A stretch of DNA of 64,000 bases from Polyporus tsugae (GCA_024305745.1 JAHRBS010000007.1:1550001-1614000); one strand, 5' to 3'; counted from the stretch's first letter, positions 23,801 to 38,506 are shown. Made by a program: numbers and translations. Notes: a model not told the origin generated them from the sequence alone.

Positions 23801-25548
23801 ATCGTGCCGACGTTACGGAAGGTCCTGGGTATTGCCTCCGCGAAACGTTTTTTTGACAAGCTGCGTATGTGAGAACGCGTTCGGTGACAGTGTGCGAATT
23901 CGAACTGACCTCATCTCGAAGATCCGTGTGGCCAACTCATGATCTTCGTGGACACAATGACCACCCCTTCCCCTCCCACCCAGCGCCAGCTTGCCGTTCT
24001 CCCGCCTTCACCTCGGCCCGATCCTACACGCTCGGCTGTCTCCCTGCCCTACTTGCCCTCACCTGCTCTCTGCTTACCGGTTCCCCTTTGGCGTCCTGGC
24101 TCGATCTGGTGTTTCAGGACGACGTTGAGTACACAAGCGGGCTGCCCCCGGACTGGGATTCGCTCAACGACGATCGCATCGTGCCGCCGTCCAGGGCTTC
24201 CTGTAACCTGTGAGAACGCGCGAACGACTGCGGCCCAACCTCATGATCGCCTCGACGCCGAGTTACGGAATCCAGGCAACGGCGGCAGGGACGGGTCCTC
24301 GACAAAGGAGGCTGGCACACCAGCCTTCTCGACAACCCGCGCATCTTAATGGCAGCACGCAGCAGCCCACGACACGTAAAGTGCGCGCGCCGCAGACGCC
24401 GCGATGCAGCCTGCAGGGGGCCCAGAGCCTGGAAGCCGCGCGCAGTATCCGGGGATGCACAACGGAAACTGGCAGGCTATCATTGTCAATGTCTGTCGAG
24501 GCTTCGCGCGGAGTCGCCGTCGGAGACAGAACCCGCACGCACACAATGCTCCAAAATCTCCGTCCTCGCACCCACGGCGTACTCCATTAGTCCTCAGGCC
24601 CCACCAGGTGTGCTAGCTCGAGTCCATCGCTGCCTCGGGCCCTGACCCAGAACCATCGTGCGGCATGCGCCGGCGAGCAGCCAGTCGCGTCCTTGGGGCC
24701 ATCGCTCAAGCTTTCCATTCATATCCGCGCGGGCGAGGAGTGGGACGCGCGCGGAGTCGAATAGTGTCCGTTTCGCGCCTGCCGCCAACGCAGCGAATGC
24801 CGACCCCGCGCGCGCGTCGCGGACGCCCCCGGTCTTCAAAATCGCTATGTACCGCAGGACGGTGGTCACATCCCCGATCACCAGTTTGCTGTTATAATGT
24901 CGTAGACATCGCTAGAGCTGTTTTTGTGCGGCCGCTTGAGCTTCGTCGACGCGACATTTCAGGGCTGCGACCGCGGAGCATGGTCGACAGCGATCGGAAC
25001 AGGCCATTGGGCAGCGGGGCATCATTTGTTCGTTAAACTTACACAACTAATTGGGTTTTCCTAAATGACGCCTTAACGTATGCGCCTTTCGCTGTTTATG
25101 TCGTGTGGTTGCGGCGTTTTCCCGTTAAATCCAGACATCGCGACCTTCACACAAAGCGTATGTGACACCGATATATAAACACACCTACGACATGAATGTA
25201 CACTGTTTAAAGCGGGGAGAAGACGAAAACAAGTTCCAGGGGATCTACATGACGGCGCGACTGACGACGACCTACTGTACACAGTCAGACAAGCTGGCAG
25301 GGATTTCACGACGACAAGGAGCACAACAAGCAGATGGGAAAGCAAGAAGGCAGACAAAACAAGAAGGGGGAGAGATATTCGTAGATATATCGGGAGAGAT
25401 GTTTGCATATGGGGGGTTACGTTGAGACGCGAAAACCAAACGAAAACGAACCGAGAGCTCTACGCGCCATGGATGAGCGAAGCGCGGGGCTGTCACAGTA
25501 AGTAGACGTACTGTTGGTGATGGTGCTGATTATGCGTCCTTCTCGCAT
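20822..25548. other. Gene-poor stretch of about 4.7 kb
   Basis: I find no exon chain here with family resemblance. Frames are short and overlap on both strands. One stretch near 24000-24200 on the plus strand (LLALTCSLLTGSPLASW followed by DDVEYTSGLPPDWDSLND) looks mildly protein-like but cannot be tied to a gene. A run of 13 C lies at 22534-22546. I saw no terminal inverted repeat or transposase motif, so a transposon cannot be claimed. Confidence 0.45.
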
Positions 25549-26554
25549 TCACCCAGACTTGGCCTGGGCGCCGCCGGGGATAGGCTCAGCCATCCTAGCG
25601 TGCTCGATGCGCCCGTCCCTCCTCGCGTCCATCATCTGCGGGACACCTACCTCTGCACCCGGACCCCGCGACGGCGGCTTCGGATAAGCCTGCGGGTACG
25701 GTGCGTAGTGGTGAGCAGGCGCCAGGGGGATCTGCGCGTCAGGCCGAGCGTGCGGGTGGTGGGGGTGCATCATGTAGGGCGCAGCGTACTGGGGAGGGTA
25801 CGGCGTGATGAACGTCGCCGGATAGAACTGGGGGTGCGCGGGGTATCCAACCGGCTCACCGTCCTGCCCGGTAGCCTGCGGGTGAGGAGCGGGGATAGGC
25901 GCGTAGAAGATCTGGGGGTAGTACATGGGGGTCTCCCCGGGTTTGGCAGCAGGCGGGGCGGAGTACTGAGGGTAGAGCCCCGGCGGCGGATATGAGACCG
26001 GTGCAACGTAAGGGATGGGGGGCGTCGTGCTTGGGACGGCGGCCATGACGGTCGGGGGGACCGGCATACCTTGGGGTTGCACTGCAACGTCGATCTGCTG
26101 CTGCTCGACGTTGGCGGCTGGAGGATGTGTTAAAAAAGAGTCAACGGAGGCTGCATGAGAGCCAAAGGCTAGGAGGATATGGATGCAAGAGGGAATAAAT
26201 GTGCGTACTCTTTCCATCGCGCTTCTTGTAAGGCCCTCGCTTGATCCCCTTCTGGCGCTCCTTGCGCTGGGAGTCGACGCACTCCTCGGCTATGCCGTAC
26301 TTGACGCAGCGGAGGCAGGGACGAGCATCGTCGCACTTCTTGCACGCCTTCTGGCAGTTGGTGCACGCGTTCTTGACCTGCCGGCGCTTAGAGCGGGTCG
26401 GGTGAGTCGGAACCATGCCGGGGGGAAAGGGATACATGTGCATGGGCATGCCAGAGTAGGTGATGGGGTGCATGGTCATCTGAGGCTGGACGCCATCGGA
26501 GGAGGGCTGAGGGGGCTGTTGCTGGGAGTCGGTCTCGGGGTTCGAATCACCCAT
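25549..26554 (-). CDS. Zn2Cys6 fungal transcription factor, short form
   Basis: Two exons, 26554-26209 and 26117-25549, join to 304 residues. A Gln/Pro-rich N-terminus leads into a binuclear zinc cluster at about residues 64-92 with the exact spacing CX2CX6CX5CX2CX8C (CTNCQKACKKC, then CLRCVKYGIAEEC). A basic linker follows (RKERQKGIKRGPYKKRDGK), and this type of linker is shared by many fungal regulators. Beyond it the protein is Pro/Tyr/Ala-rich and low in complexity (YPPPGLYPQYSAPP; FITPYPPQYAAPYMMHPHH), without the usual fungal-specific middle homology domain. It should bind DNA in the nucleus, with the Pro-rich tail as a likely activation or interaction region. The target genes cannot be told. 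Confidence 0.93.
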
Positions 26555-28030
26555 GGCGGCGAAAGGGAGGGGGAGACGGGAAAGCTGTGGAGGATGGGAG
26601 GGAACTGATATAGTCTAGGCAGGAGACGTGAGGAAGGATGGGAAACTGAATGGACGGTTTGGCGCTGTTGTGCCCTGGAAAAGCCCACGTGTCGAGAAGG
26701 CTGGGGTGAGGAGGACGCGGGGAGAAGGTGGCAGGGCCTCGCGCAGGAGGAGAGGACGGGGCTGGGGGCAGTCAGTGGCATTGCCGCGAGCGCAGAGGAG
26801 GTGTGGACGGACGTACTGTACGGTGTGATGCACGGCGGATTCGCTGAGCTACGGGCGGGAGGCGGGCTCCGACTCAAAGCGGAGGAAACGGCGGGGGAGG
26901 GAGAAATTGAAACGCAGCGTTGGGCCCCCCCGGCCGAGCCCCCACCCAGCCTTTATCCCACCGCCCCCCGCCCGCCGGCCATCCACCGCGTCGCTAGTAC
27001 CGTGCACTAATCCCCTCATCTAATACGTAATGTTTATCCTCTCCCCAAACCCTAAATCAAAAACTCCGCGACGCCCCCGTATCCGCCACCTATCTCCTCC
27101 GTTTCCTGCTCCGCCTCATTTCCCCCTTCATATACCCTCCCTCTCCCCACACGCCCCCTCGTCCCTCTCCACCTCCGTTTGGCAGGCCCACTACCCCCCG
27201 CTCGACATATACATACCGCATTCCCCGCCGTGTGCAGGAAGCCCCGTAGCCTCCCCACGCCGATGGCTCTCGGCCACAGTCAGAACAGCCGGTATCGTAA
27301 CATCACGTCCTCGACCGCCTTCTCCTCGTAGCGCTGTCGCCGGTTGCGCTGCGAAGTCCGACTCCAGGCATACGAACCACTCCTCCCGTCCTCTGCGCGA
27401 TCTGCGCGACACACAATTTGTATTCTTTACGGATTTTTTCTTTCTATCGACAATGATACATCACGCTCTCGCCGTCAGCCCGCCCGCCGATCGCAAACAC
27501 CTTGGAAACCGTTCCAGAGACATGCTCGCAAGGAAGGGTGACCGTGGAAATATTACCAAAGAATGTGATCTATAGCTACCCGACCGCGCGACCATGAGCC
27601 CTCTTTCGCACACCTGGAAGGAAGACCGCCGTTGCCGTCGGGACCTTCGACGGGCAGAACCGCCTCTATTGTACTGTCGCTGCCATAGTGAGAAGAGCAG
27701 AAAGTGAGAGGAAAGAGAGCTTGCAAGATGTTTACTTACTGCGCAAAAGTCGAGGCGTCGGGTGAAGCTTGATTGGGAAACCACGGTGAATGCCACTGCG
27801 CAAACAGAGCCAAATAACACGAGGCCCCGTTTGGCAGACGACGAGGACAGTTGGAGCGACCCACTCCAGCCCTCTGGCATCGTCGACCTCAACGGCCAGT
27901 CGGCACCCAGCTTCTTGCTGGCCTGAGCGTCGTTGCTTCCCCCCTGTACTCCTCCACCCATCCCGTCTCCTCCCATTGATACTATCTTCTCGTCTTTCCT
28001 TTCCCTCCTTCGTTCCTTATCCGCTTTCTC
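26555..28030. other. Large divergent intergenic region between regulator and kinase
   Basis: This 1.5 kb region separates the minus-strand Zn2Cys6 gene from the plus-strand kinase gene. It contains C/T-rich tracts at 27000-27200 on the plus strand, typical of fungal leaders. A possible small minus-strand gene at 27590-27890 is listed separately. Confidence 0.5.
27590..27890 (-). CDS. Candidate small single-membrane-segment protein (doubtful)
   Basis: On the minus strand an ATG near 27887 opens a frame with a hydrophobic segment (LVLFGSVCAVAFTVVSQSS), then FTRRLDFCA, directly followed by a strong donor GTAAGT near 27742. A continuing exon can start near 27665, after an AG acceptor, and run into an Arg-rich end near 27590. 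Against it: the antisense frame also looks coding-like, no family is recognised, and the stretch lies in the leader region of the kinase gene. I list it only as a candidate. Confidence 0.2.
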
Positions 28031-31000
28031 ATGTCCTCCCCGCCCTCCCCCACCATCGGTCCAGTGACTCATGAAAAAGGACGCGTGAAAAGGAGAGAGA
28101 GGCCCCCAGCCCTCGACATCGCAGATCCGAAGCCAGCTTTGGACCGAGATGTACGATACGACCGAGATGTTGCGAATGATTCGCGAAAGGTAGCCACCGT
28201 TTTCCTTGATGTTTCCACCACCAGCTTCCTTGCTCACCTATCTTGACATCGCGCCCCAGCCTTTCCTTCAAGTTGTTCCCGCTGACGAGCAATCCACCGA
28301 CGCGGAGACGGACGTCCCTCGTTCCGCCTCGGCCACGTCTTCGCTCGACCCGTATTATTTCGGTGTCCGCACCCCATCAGAATCGCCCATTCCTCCCATG
28401 CCTCCTGTACCTAGCGTACCCAGGACGCCAGAGATGCGCCATTACGAACCCGTCACCCCTGGAAGGGACCCCGCCGCCATCGACCGACGTACCCTGGTCG
28501 GCGTTGGAGAACTCGCAACCCCACGCTGGGCGCGGGGTGCCCACAACGATGAATACGAATTCGTGACGCAGGAACGTGTAGAGGAGGTCAACGAGGAGGA
28601 GCCGGTAGAGGTCGGGGGGCTGGAGGACGACAGGGATTCGGATAGCCCATGGACGATCGAGGCTATTGACGGGGAACAGGATGAGAAGACCGAGGTTCGT
28701 ACACTCACGCTTGACGCTATGCCGTTCTGCTGAACCGCAAAACAGCAGCTCATGGAGGTGAAGCCCATGGCTCGAGCGTTGCGCAGCCAACGGTCGATCG
28801 CGGACGAAAGTGGCGGTGAGGAAATTCTGTATCCTCGCCATCCTTACATCAATTCGTCGGATGCATCGCCGGTGCCCAAGCTGCCATCTCATTCCCAGAG
28901 TGATTTTGAGGCCCAGGCGGGATCTGTACCCTTCGCCGTTGACGACCAAGCACCACCCAGTGCCTTTGCGACACCACTTCAACGCCCCAGGAAACGGACA
29001 TCGGAGGAGTTTGAGATGGAACACGGTGTGTTGGTATCGAAATTCCCTCTCCCGAATGGTGCCTCAAGCACGGCGAAGGACAAGGACAAGGCTCGTAGGC
29101 ATCGCAGCCTAGGGGGTGGTGCACCCTCTCAGGCCACACCCAAGGAGAAAACGAAGGATCGCCGGAGGGATACGCTCTCCCTTAGCATTCGTCATTCCCG
29201 CCAAGGTTCATCTTCGTCGAGCCATGGCGAGGCTCATCATCCCCGCAGGACACACAATTCTGACTTCTCGCACTTGCCGCCTTCTCCGTCGACTTCGTCC
29301 ATCCAACAACTTCTGGGGCGGGCGGGCACCACCACCAGCTCCACCTCATCTCCGCTGAACACCCAACCTCATGTGGCCTCGAACGTCGCACATTCGCTTC
29401 TTCGTGGTACTCAAGAGGGATGGTCCGATTTAGACGATCAGACGACGCTGGAGGCGCTGAGGAAGCTGGACGGGCTCTCTGGTAAGACGGCACGTGCTCG
29501 TTCGAGTATCGGAGGTCATAGCAGGGTAGGCAGCTCTAGCCGTCCAGGGACGCCTGCGAAGGGAACGACTCAATGGGAGGGGATTGAGGGTGGCGGCAGC
29601 AGGAGCAGCAAGCGGACCAGTATACACGCCTCGCTCAGCGGCAAGGACAAGGGGAAGGAAAGTGCCCACCGCAGTATATCCGGTCCCGTCCCTTCGTCTA
29701 CCGAGGGTTCTGCGGACACCGACTACGCCGTGACCAGTGGTGACGACGTCCACCATGACTCTCCTCAACCTGACCGGCTGACGAAGAAGGCGGGAACAGC
29801 TAGTGCTCGCTCCAGTTTCACTCCCAAGAGAGGTTCAGCGTCATCAGGTACATATGGGAGCACTCCCACGACGAGTTCACGCGATTCTGCCTCGTTGTCA
29901 GTGGCCACCAGCAACACGTCCGTTTCAGCTGTCTCCGGCCGACAGTCCTCTGTCAAGGCGAAGAGGAACAGCACAAGCAGCGATATCTCCATCGGTCATG
30001 TCAGTGATCCTACAACCGTACGCGATCGTGCTGCATCCCTCGTGGCACCGGCCGATGCTCCCGAGGAGAGCCACGTCCCTCCTGTGCCCCCGCTGCCCAA
30101 GGAGCTCTCCAGCTACAAAGCGACTTTCTCATCCCCTGGTGTCTCTCATCCGCCCACCCTCGAATACCACAGCGACGTCCCCATCTCGGATCGCAGCCGG
30201 AGGGAGACCTTCAACGATGTGGCTTTCCCGTCCACACTCGATGTGCCTGTGATTCCCACCACCCCATCCAAGCATAGCTCGCTTCAGGTGCCCAAATCGA
30301 CGACCCCCACGAACTTGCATAAGACGCCATCCAAGAAGTGGAGTTTCTCAAGTGCGCTAGGCAGGAAGTTGTCGTCTACGCCATCCACGTCCTCGATGAA
30401 GGATGCCGCAAACACGAAGTCGCCGGCAGCAGCAACGAGCCCCCGCGCGATGTCCTTTGGCCAGCAGCTCCGGAAGTCGATGTCGAAGGAGAAGCCTTGG
30501 TCGCCAGCCTCAAAGGCATCGGAAGACTGGTCCCCTATTAACTCGGACGCCATGGCCTCGGCTACCTCTTTGGCCTCTTTGTCCTCTATTGGATCTGGTC
30601 GTGCTGCCTTGTCCCCGTCAAGCGGGGCTCCTTTCACTATTACTGCTTCAAAGACACCCGACCGCTTAGTATCGAGTCGGACAGGTACCGCTTCAAGCGG
30701 CGCGAGTACCAATGTCCCGCCCTTACCACAGAATGTACCGCTTAGCCCTTCCTCGTCTATGCGCCGGAACACATCCACAAAGCGTCTCACACCATCTTCG
30801 ATTCCCTTCTTCAGGCGATCATCGTCGCAGTCGATGCAGGTCCCTCCCCCCAGCATTCCGGTCACCTCTGTGTCGCCCACGCTTTCCTCTGGACCTGCGT
30901 CCGGTACGCATCTTCGTGCTCCGAGCACCATGTCGCCGACGAAGGACAGCCATCTCTCTTCCCCAAGTGTCCCCAGCTCGGCGAAGAAGTCTTCGGTGTT

Positions 31001-34000
31001 GAGTTTGGGGTTGCCTTCCTTGCTCAAGGGCTCAAGCTCCAGGCGTAGCCTCCACTCGGACAAGGAGAAGGACGTGAAGAGCAGCCGCGAGAGCGCGGCG
31101 ACGTCATCTGATAGGGAGAAACCAAAGAAGGAAGACAAAGACCGTAGCGAGAGCAGGATCTCCGTACTGATGGGTAGAAAGCGAGGAAAGGTGCGTTGTC
31201 TCATTGCTTCCGGTCTCCCTCTGTCCCCGTTAAAGTGACCCATGCTCCGATTGCAGACGGTCTCGTCTGCCCAGCCATCACCTAAGAAGACGGAGCCTGT
31301 GGCCATGCCACCCATGCAGATTGCGGCTTTGCCTGCGTCCACTGCTCAGCGCGTGGCTAACCTAAAGTCTTCTTCACAGCCTTCCTCGAGCGCGAACGCG
31401 AACGCGAGTTCAACCAAGGCAGGCTCCTCCCGCGTCACTGCCCAGACAGTCAGCTCGATGCAGAAGCAATCCGATACGTCATTGCGCAGACATCAGCTCC
31501 CCACCATCGCTGGCTCCCCCTCTGTGAGTGGCAGCACTCAAGCTGTTGTGCGCGATGCCAAAGAAGGGCCTCCGCTGTCGTCCCTCACCTTGTCGACCGT
31601 GTTGTCCAAAGAAACTCCGACGAAGATACCGCGGATCTCCAGCAGGTCTTCGGCCGTCAACTCGCCGACGCTCAAGGCGAATGGTACCAGCCGCAGGGCG
31701 AGCATGATCATAGGATCGTCGAGCGGCCTCGCGTCCTCTCGCGGTGCATCCCCAATGGGAGGAAGCGAATCGATAAACGAGTTCGGTGTCTTGGAGAACG
31801 GACAGGTTTCTGCATCCAAGACGGCACGTAACTCTGTCCGTGCTTCTCCCCAGACTACATCTTCACGTGTGCCACGCCAGGTGTCTGCCTCGAACTCAAT
31901 GGCAAATGGATCGACGATCCCGCGCAAAAACCGCGAGTCGTTGTCGTTCGGGCTCCGCAAGGCGTCCACCGGCTCTGTGGCGTCAACCAACTCTGGCGCG
32001 CCCGATCAGCCCCAGCAGTCCGCTCATTCGCACCATCGGTTCTCCGCTTTGTCGCCCTCCAAAGGCCTCAAGCTTCTCAGCCCCAAGGTATCTCTCCCCA
32101 CTGCCCGATCGTCCAACAACTCGTCGTCCACCCCTAGCATCCATCAGACCATGGGCACGCCCACTGGGAGTAGGCAGTCACTCTCGACGCCCTCGCCAGC
32201 GCCCAGTTCTGTCGATGAGGAGGAACTGTTGGGCGACGAGGAGATGATGCAGTATATCAAGAGGCAGCAGGCAAAGAAGCTGCAGAACGGTTCGACGCAG
32301 GAGGATCTCGACGCCATGCTTCGTTTCCCCGAGCCGATCCCGCCCGCTGCCGCTTTGTCCCCGCAAGGTCTGTCTTGCCTTATTGTGGGATCTTCGCCGT
32401 CTGATGCTGACCACTATTGTACAGCTGTCCTCAAGAGCGATCAGGCACGCTGGTTGTGCACGTACGAGTGCAAGGAGATCATCGACTACGAATCGGTGTA
32501 CTACATCGGCGCGCACAGTGAGAAGAAGATGGCGACTCCGGATAACTCGACCAACAACTATGGCTACGACGATGAGCGGGGAGACTACCTGGTCATCAAC
32601 CATGACCATCTGGCTTATCGTTACGAGATCATCGACACCTTGGGTAAGGGTTCCTTCGGACAGGTGCTCCACTGTCGCGACCACGGAACTGGGGAGTCGA
32701 TGGCGATCAAGATCATCCGGAACAAGAAGCGTTTTCACCACCAAGCTCTGGTCGAGATCAAGATTCTCGACAACCTTAGGAAATGGGTATGTTGTCGTTT
32801 CGTGCTCAGTTGCTCTCCTTGCTGACGTATCGGCAGGACGCTGAGGAGAAGCACCATGTCATCAAGATGACTGAGCACTTCTACTTCCGTGGTCACCTGT
32901 GTATTGCGATGGAGTTACTGAGCATCAATCTCTACGAGCTGATCAAGGCGAACAACTTCCACGGTTTCACCACTGCCCTCATCCGTCGCTTCACCAGTCA
33001 GATGCTGCAGTCATTGGCGCTCATGCGGCATCATCGCATCGTCCACTGTGACCTCAAGCCTGAGGTGTGTACTTCTTTGCATTATGGCGTTCTTAATTAC
33101 TGACGTGATGTCTAGAACGTCCTTCTCCGTCACCCCGCCAAGAGTGCCATCAAGGTCATCGACTTTGGTAGCAGTTGTTTCGAACACGAGAAAAGTGCGT
33201 CACCCTCTCTCCGCCCTTACTCCGCATCCCGAACCTCATACTAACCATTACGGCAGTCTACACATACATTCAGAGTCGTTTCTACCGATCGCCGGAGGTC
33301 ATCCTCGGCATGAACTATCACATGGCCATCGACATGTGGAGTCTAGGCTGCATCATGGCTGAGCTGTACACGGGTTTCCCGATCTTCCCTGGTGAGAACG
33401 AGCAAGAGCAGCTTGCTTGCATCATGGAGGTACTGGGCGTTCCGGACAAGGACTTTGTCAACCGCAGCTCGCGCAAGAGGCTCTTCTTCGGTACGTGATA
33501 CCTTACTCATGCTTGCGCAATTTGACTGACGGTTGCCCCAGACACGACCGGTGCACCACGACCTGTCGTCAACTCCAAGGGCAAGAGGAGACGTGCTGGG
33601 ACCAAAACCTTGGCGCAGGCGCTGAAAAATCCTTCGGATGAGCACTTTGTCGACTTTATCACGAAATGTCTGATGTGGGATCCTGAGCGGCGGATAAAGC
33701 CCCAGGCGGCTCTGCGGCACCCGTACATCACCGGTGGTCGTCGGTCCAAGGTTCCCAACCCGACCCCAAGCAGCGCCGCGAAGACCTTCCTCCAGTCGGC
33801 TTCGTCGAACCTCGGTAGCCGGAGCACGAAGGTCACAGAAACGCCGAAGAAGTCTCTCATCAGTGCACCAACGCCGCTCACCGCACGCACCTCCCGTACG
33901 TTAACCGTGCCAACCACACCGAGCGGGTCAACAAGCATGCACAGCACTCTGGGCTCGTCTTCTAGGTCGTATCGATCCTCTCATGCGCAGCAATCCATGT

Positions 34001-34083
34001 CCTCATATCATTCCAGCCGTACGATGGTGAGTTCGTCGCAACCTCTATCCCCAACTGAGGTTGTTGACGATGATCATCTCTAG
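28031..34083 (+). CDS. DYRK-family protein kinase (Pom1/DYRK2-like) with giant N-terminal region
   Basis: DYRK kinases autophosphorylate a tyrosine in the activation loop and then phosphorylate Ser/Thr targets; Pom1-type members control polarity and cell size. Nine exons fit with a joined length divisible by three: 28031-28189, 28260-28694, 28746-31190, 31257-32367, 32425-32786, 32837-33064, 33116-33194, 33257-33490 and 33542-34083, giving 1864 residues. Residues 1 to about 1380 are Ser/Pro/Thr-rich and look disordered. A DYRK-type N-box and kinase domain run from about 1390 to 1760: [41 protein letters not shown] (split by an intron), KVIDFGSSC, the activation loop [14 protein letters not shown] with YIQ as in YxY-type DYRKs, and [15 protein letters not shown] Ser/Thr-rich tail follows. 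The first exon ([12 protein letters not shown]) is inferred; an alternative ATG at 28209 would shorten the N-terminus. Confidence 0.93.
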
Positions 34084-34615
34084 ACCACAAGATGACCTCC
34101 ACATGGGATACCTCCTCATGGACTCCTGCTAGCTTAATCGCATCCCCGCAGACTACCCACGATATCTACACTATGCTGACGAATTTCGAGCTGGCCCGTT
34201 TTAGTTGATCCCCTTGCTATCCCATACCCATCCGGTTCCCTGTACTTTATTCTCGGTGCAACTCTCATCCCACGTCCTCCGATCCCACCAACAAGTTGAG
34301 CGTTGTTGTTATTTGTTTTCTGGTCTGTCCGTAACCCCATTATTCACGATCCCGCAACCTCCATCTTCGCAATATAATACCGCCGCATTTCGCGGTGTTC
34401 GTTCTCGCATGATTTCATATGGACGTTCTCGAGGGCTGTTACAAGAGCAAGCGTCACTTCATCAGAACATTCACGATTTATGCACCCATTATGCGTTCCA
34501 TTCATCAGCTTCACTTCCAAAGTTCCATGGTCAAAAATCGTCGCGGTCACCTAGTGACCCTTTCCCTATGATTAATGTCCTCTTGATGTGTTGTACAATT
34601 ACTTGGATAACTAGA
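34084..34615. other. Convergent 3' regions of the two kinase genes
   Basis: No gene is supported. The stretch holds the 3' untranslated regions of the DYRK kinase (plus) and the mitochondrial kinase (minus), and is more AT-rich than the coding parts around it. Confidence 0.5.
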
Positions 34616-36270
34616 CTAAATCTCAATGTCTCCCCCATCATCGAGGCTGCGAAGTTTGAGATAGACGTCGCTCCCTGCGAAATCAGTCAGCGTGGATGCC
34701 AGTGCGCGGACGCAAGAGAAGGGAACGCACCCCAGCCGTCCAGCGACTTGAAGTCGAGCGACCCTCCAAAGTACCTCGCATACAGCTTGCTCATCGGCAG
34801 CCCGTATCCGAGCCCGGCGATCGTGCCCATGCCCATCTGCACGCCTCGTCCCGTGATCTCGGAGAACAGGCTCTCGCTGCCCCCGCCGTCGATGGCGCCG
34901 CCCCCGCTCATGTGCTGCGCGGCGTACGGGCCGCCGCCCATGCCCTGGTCCTCCCAGTGCAAGCCCTGGGCCTCCGCGCCGCGCCCGGCGGTCGTGAAGG
35001 AGTACGAGAAGATGCGGGACATGTTCGCGGGCGGCACGCCTCCGCCCTGGTCGCGGACGCGCAGGAACAGGAACCGCGAGGGGCGCCGGGTGGTGCCCAG
35101 GGACGACACCGGGAAGGCGGACGAGCTGCGCGGGGGCGAAGCGTGGTCGGGGTGGGGCTGGGAGGAGACGGTGATGACGACGGGAGGGACGGGACTGGAG
35201 GAGGAATAGGAGTGGTGTCGCTGGTGCCATTCTACGCTCGCGCGGAACGAGTTCTTGAGGATCTCGGTCAGGATGTATTCGAGGTGCACGGGCACATATC
35301 TAGAGGCATGCAGGGGTGCGGTGAGAATGGGAACGAGCACGAGAGATGAACGCTCGGCGCGTCCAAAAGGCACTCACGCAAACGTCGCGTCTGCATCTCC
35401 GTCGATGACGATCTGCGGGCTCGCGCCGAGAGTGGCCTCGCAAAGATCCTTGACGAACGAGCCGCATACTCCGATGAGCTCTTTCGGCGAGCAGCTGAGG
35501 TCCACGACGCCCTGGTGGTTCGTCGCCGCGTCCCCTTGCGCAAGGTCCCTCGAAATAGCGATGTGTTGCTCCGCGAGAAGGCGGACCGCTATACGATTCC
35601 GAATGGTGCTGTCCAAGAACTCGCTGATCTGCTCCGGGGTCAAGTACCGTGCGCATTCCTGGAACCTGACCGCCGCCGCCAAAGCACGGTGTTCATCATC
35701 CCATGTTCTCCTTCTCCGTGCAAAGAACGGAGCCACTCACCCCTTAGCCATCGCTGGGATATCATCCGCATGGCTCCTGACGAGGTCCGCTAGGTTCTCG
35801 ATGAGGAGCGCGTTCTCCTCGAGCGTCCGCACCGGCGGGTGGGTGACCAGGAACTGGAACGCGCGCCGGTTGGACTGGAGCGTCCGCGCGATGTACGGGT
35901 TCATGCCGACGATGAAGGGGAGGGCCTCGAGCGAACGCGCACGCTTCGCGAGCATCCTTGGGATCTCGCTGAGCACATATCCGACGGACTGGAGGACGGA
36001 GTCCGGGGTGAGGGGCCGGGCGAACGAGAGGAGCCTCGAGAGCGTCAGTGGACGAGGGGGCTGCTTCGCATGCTGTTCTATGAGGCGAGAGAGCTCGGCG
36101 GGGGAGACTAGGCTGTCGGTGGACTGCTCTGGGTGGAAGATGAAGTTGCTTCGCCGAGGGGTGGAGTGGTAGCCTGAGGTCCGTCTTGGGCGAGTCGAAG
36201 CTGGATCGCCGTGCGGGATCGCCGACGTGCGTAAACGAGTGGCCTGGAGCGATAACGGGGGTGTTCTCAT
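34616..36270 (-). CDS. Mitochondrial pyruvate/branched-chain 2-oxoacid dehydrogenase kinase
   Basis: These kinases of the GHKL fold switch off the pyruvate or branched-chain 2-oxoacid dehydrogenase complex in the mitochondrial matrix by phosphorylating its E1 subunit. The N-terminus from 36270 is rich in Arg, Ser and Thr, fitting an import sequence. Next come the helical regulatory domain (RPLTLSRLLSFARPLTPDSV; NPYIARTLQSNRRAFQFLV) and FLDSTIRNRIAVRLLAEQH, which resembles branched-chain kinase more than pyruvate kinase. The ATP-binding boxes are complete: N-box YILTEILKNSFRAS, D-box VRDQGGGVPP, FSYSFTTAGRG, G-box GLGYGLPMSKLYARYFGG, and SDVYLKLRSL near the end. There are four exons with small introns near 35700, 35375 and 34690. 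A Ser/Pro-rich insert sits between the N- and D-boxes. Substrate choice between the two complexes is left open. Confidence 0.92.
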
Positions 36271-36593
36271 CCTGAGCTTCGTGAACGTTGTGCGGGCGAG
36301 ACGAGGAGGGAATAGGGATGGAGGAAGGGAGAGCTCGGGTTCATGTCATCTGAGCCACAATATTAATCGTGGCCGGAGCTTGCACTGGCAGACCCCAGAC
36401 GCGACGCGCGACGTCACACCCCCCGCGTCCCGTGTGAACCCTACTCTTATGTCGAAAACCGGGCGGACATCCAGGCTCCAGCCCGTCCGCTGACAAGTCC
36501 GACAGCAGCCACGAATGGTGAAGCCCTAACGTCCGATAGCATAACGAAAGAATATATGACATGCATACTGACACTACTGCTACTAGTACTAGT
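36271..36593. other. Intergenic region
   Basis: This spans the upstream region of the mitochondrial kinase gene and the 3' end of the RPT1 gene, both on the minus strand. No further gene or clear motif is seen. Confidence 0.5.

Positions 36594-38506
<1,913 letters not shown>

Noticed and set aside
26530..26545. GGTTCGAATC resembling a tRNA B-box
   Set aside because: It lies within the coding start of the Zn2Cys6 gene and has no cloverleaf around it.
27461..28237. 258-codon minus-strand frame taken as one protein
   Set aside because: It runs through the kinase leader and a likely intron. Only its middle part is kept, as a low-confidence candidate.
30284..31342. 352-codon minus-strand frame opposite the kinase gene
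   Set aside because: It is antisense to the Ser-rich kinase region, where such frames arise from codon bias, and it shows no family motifs.
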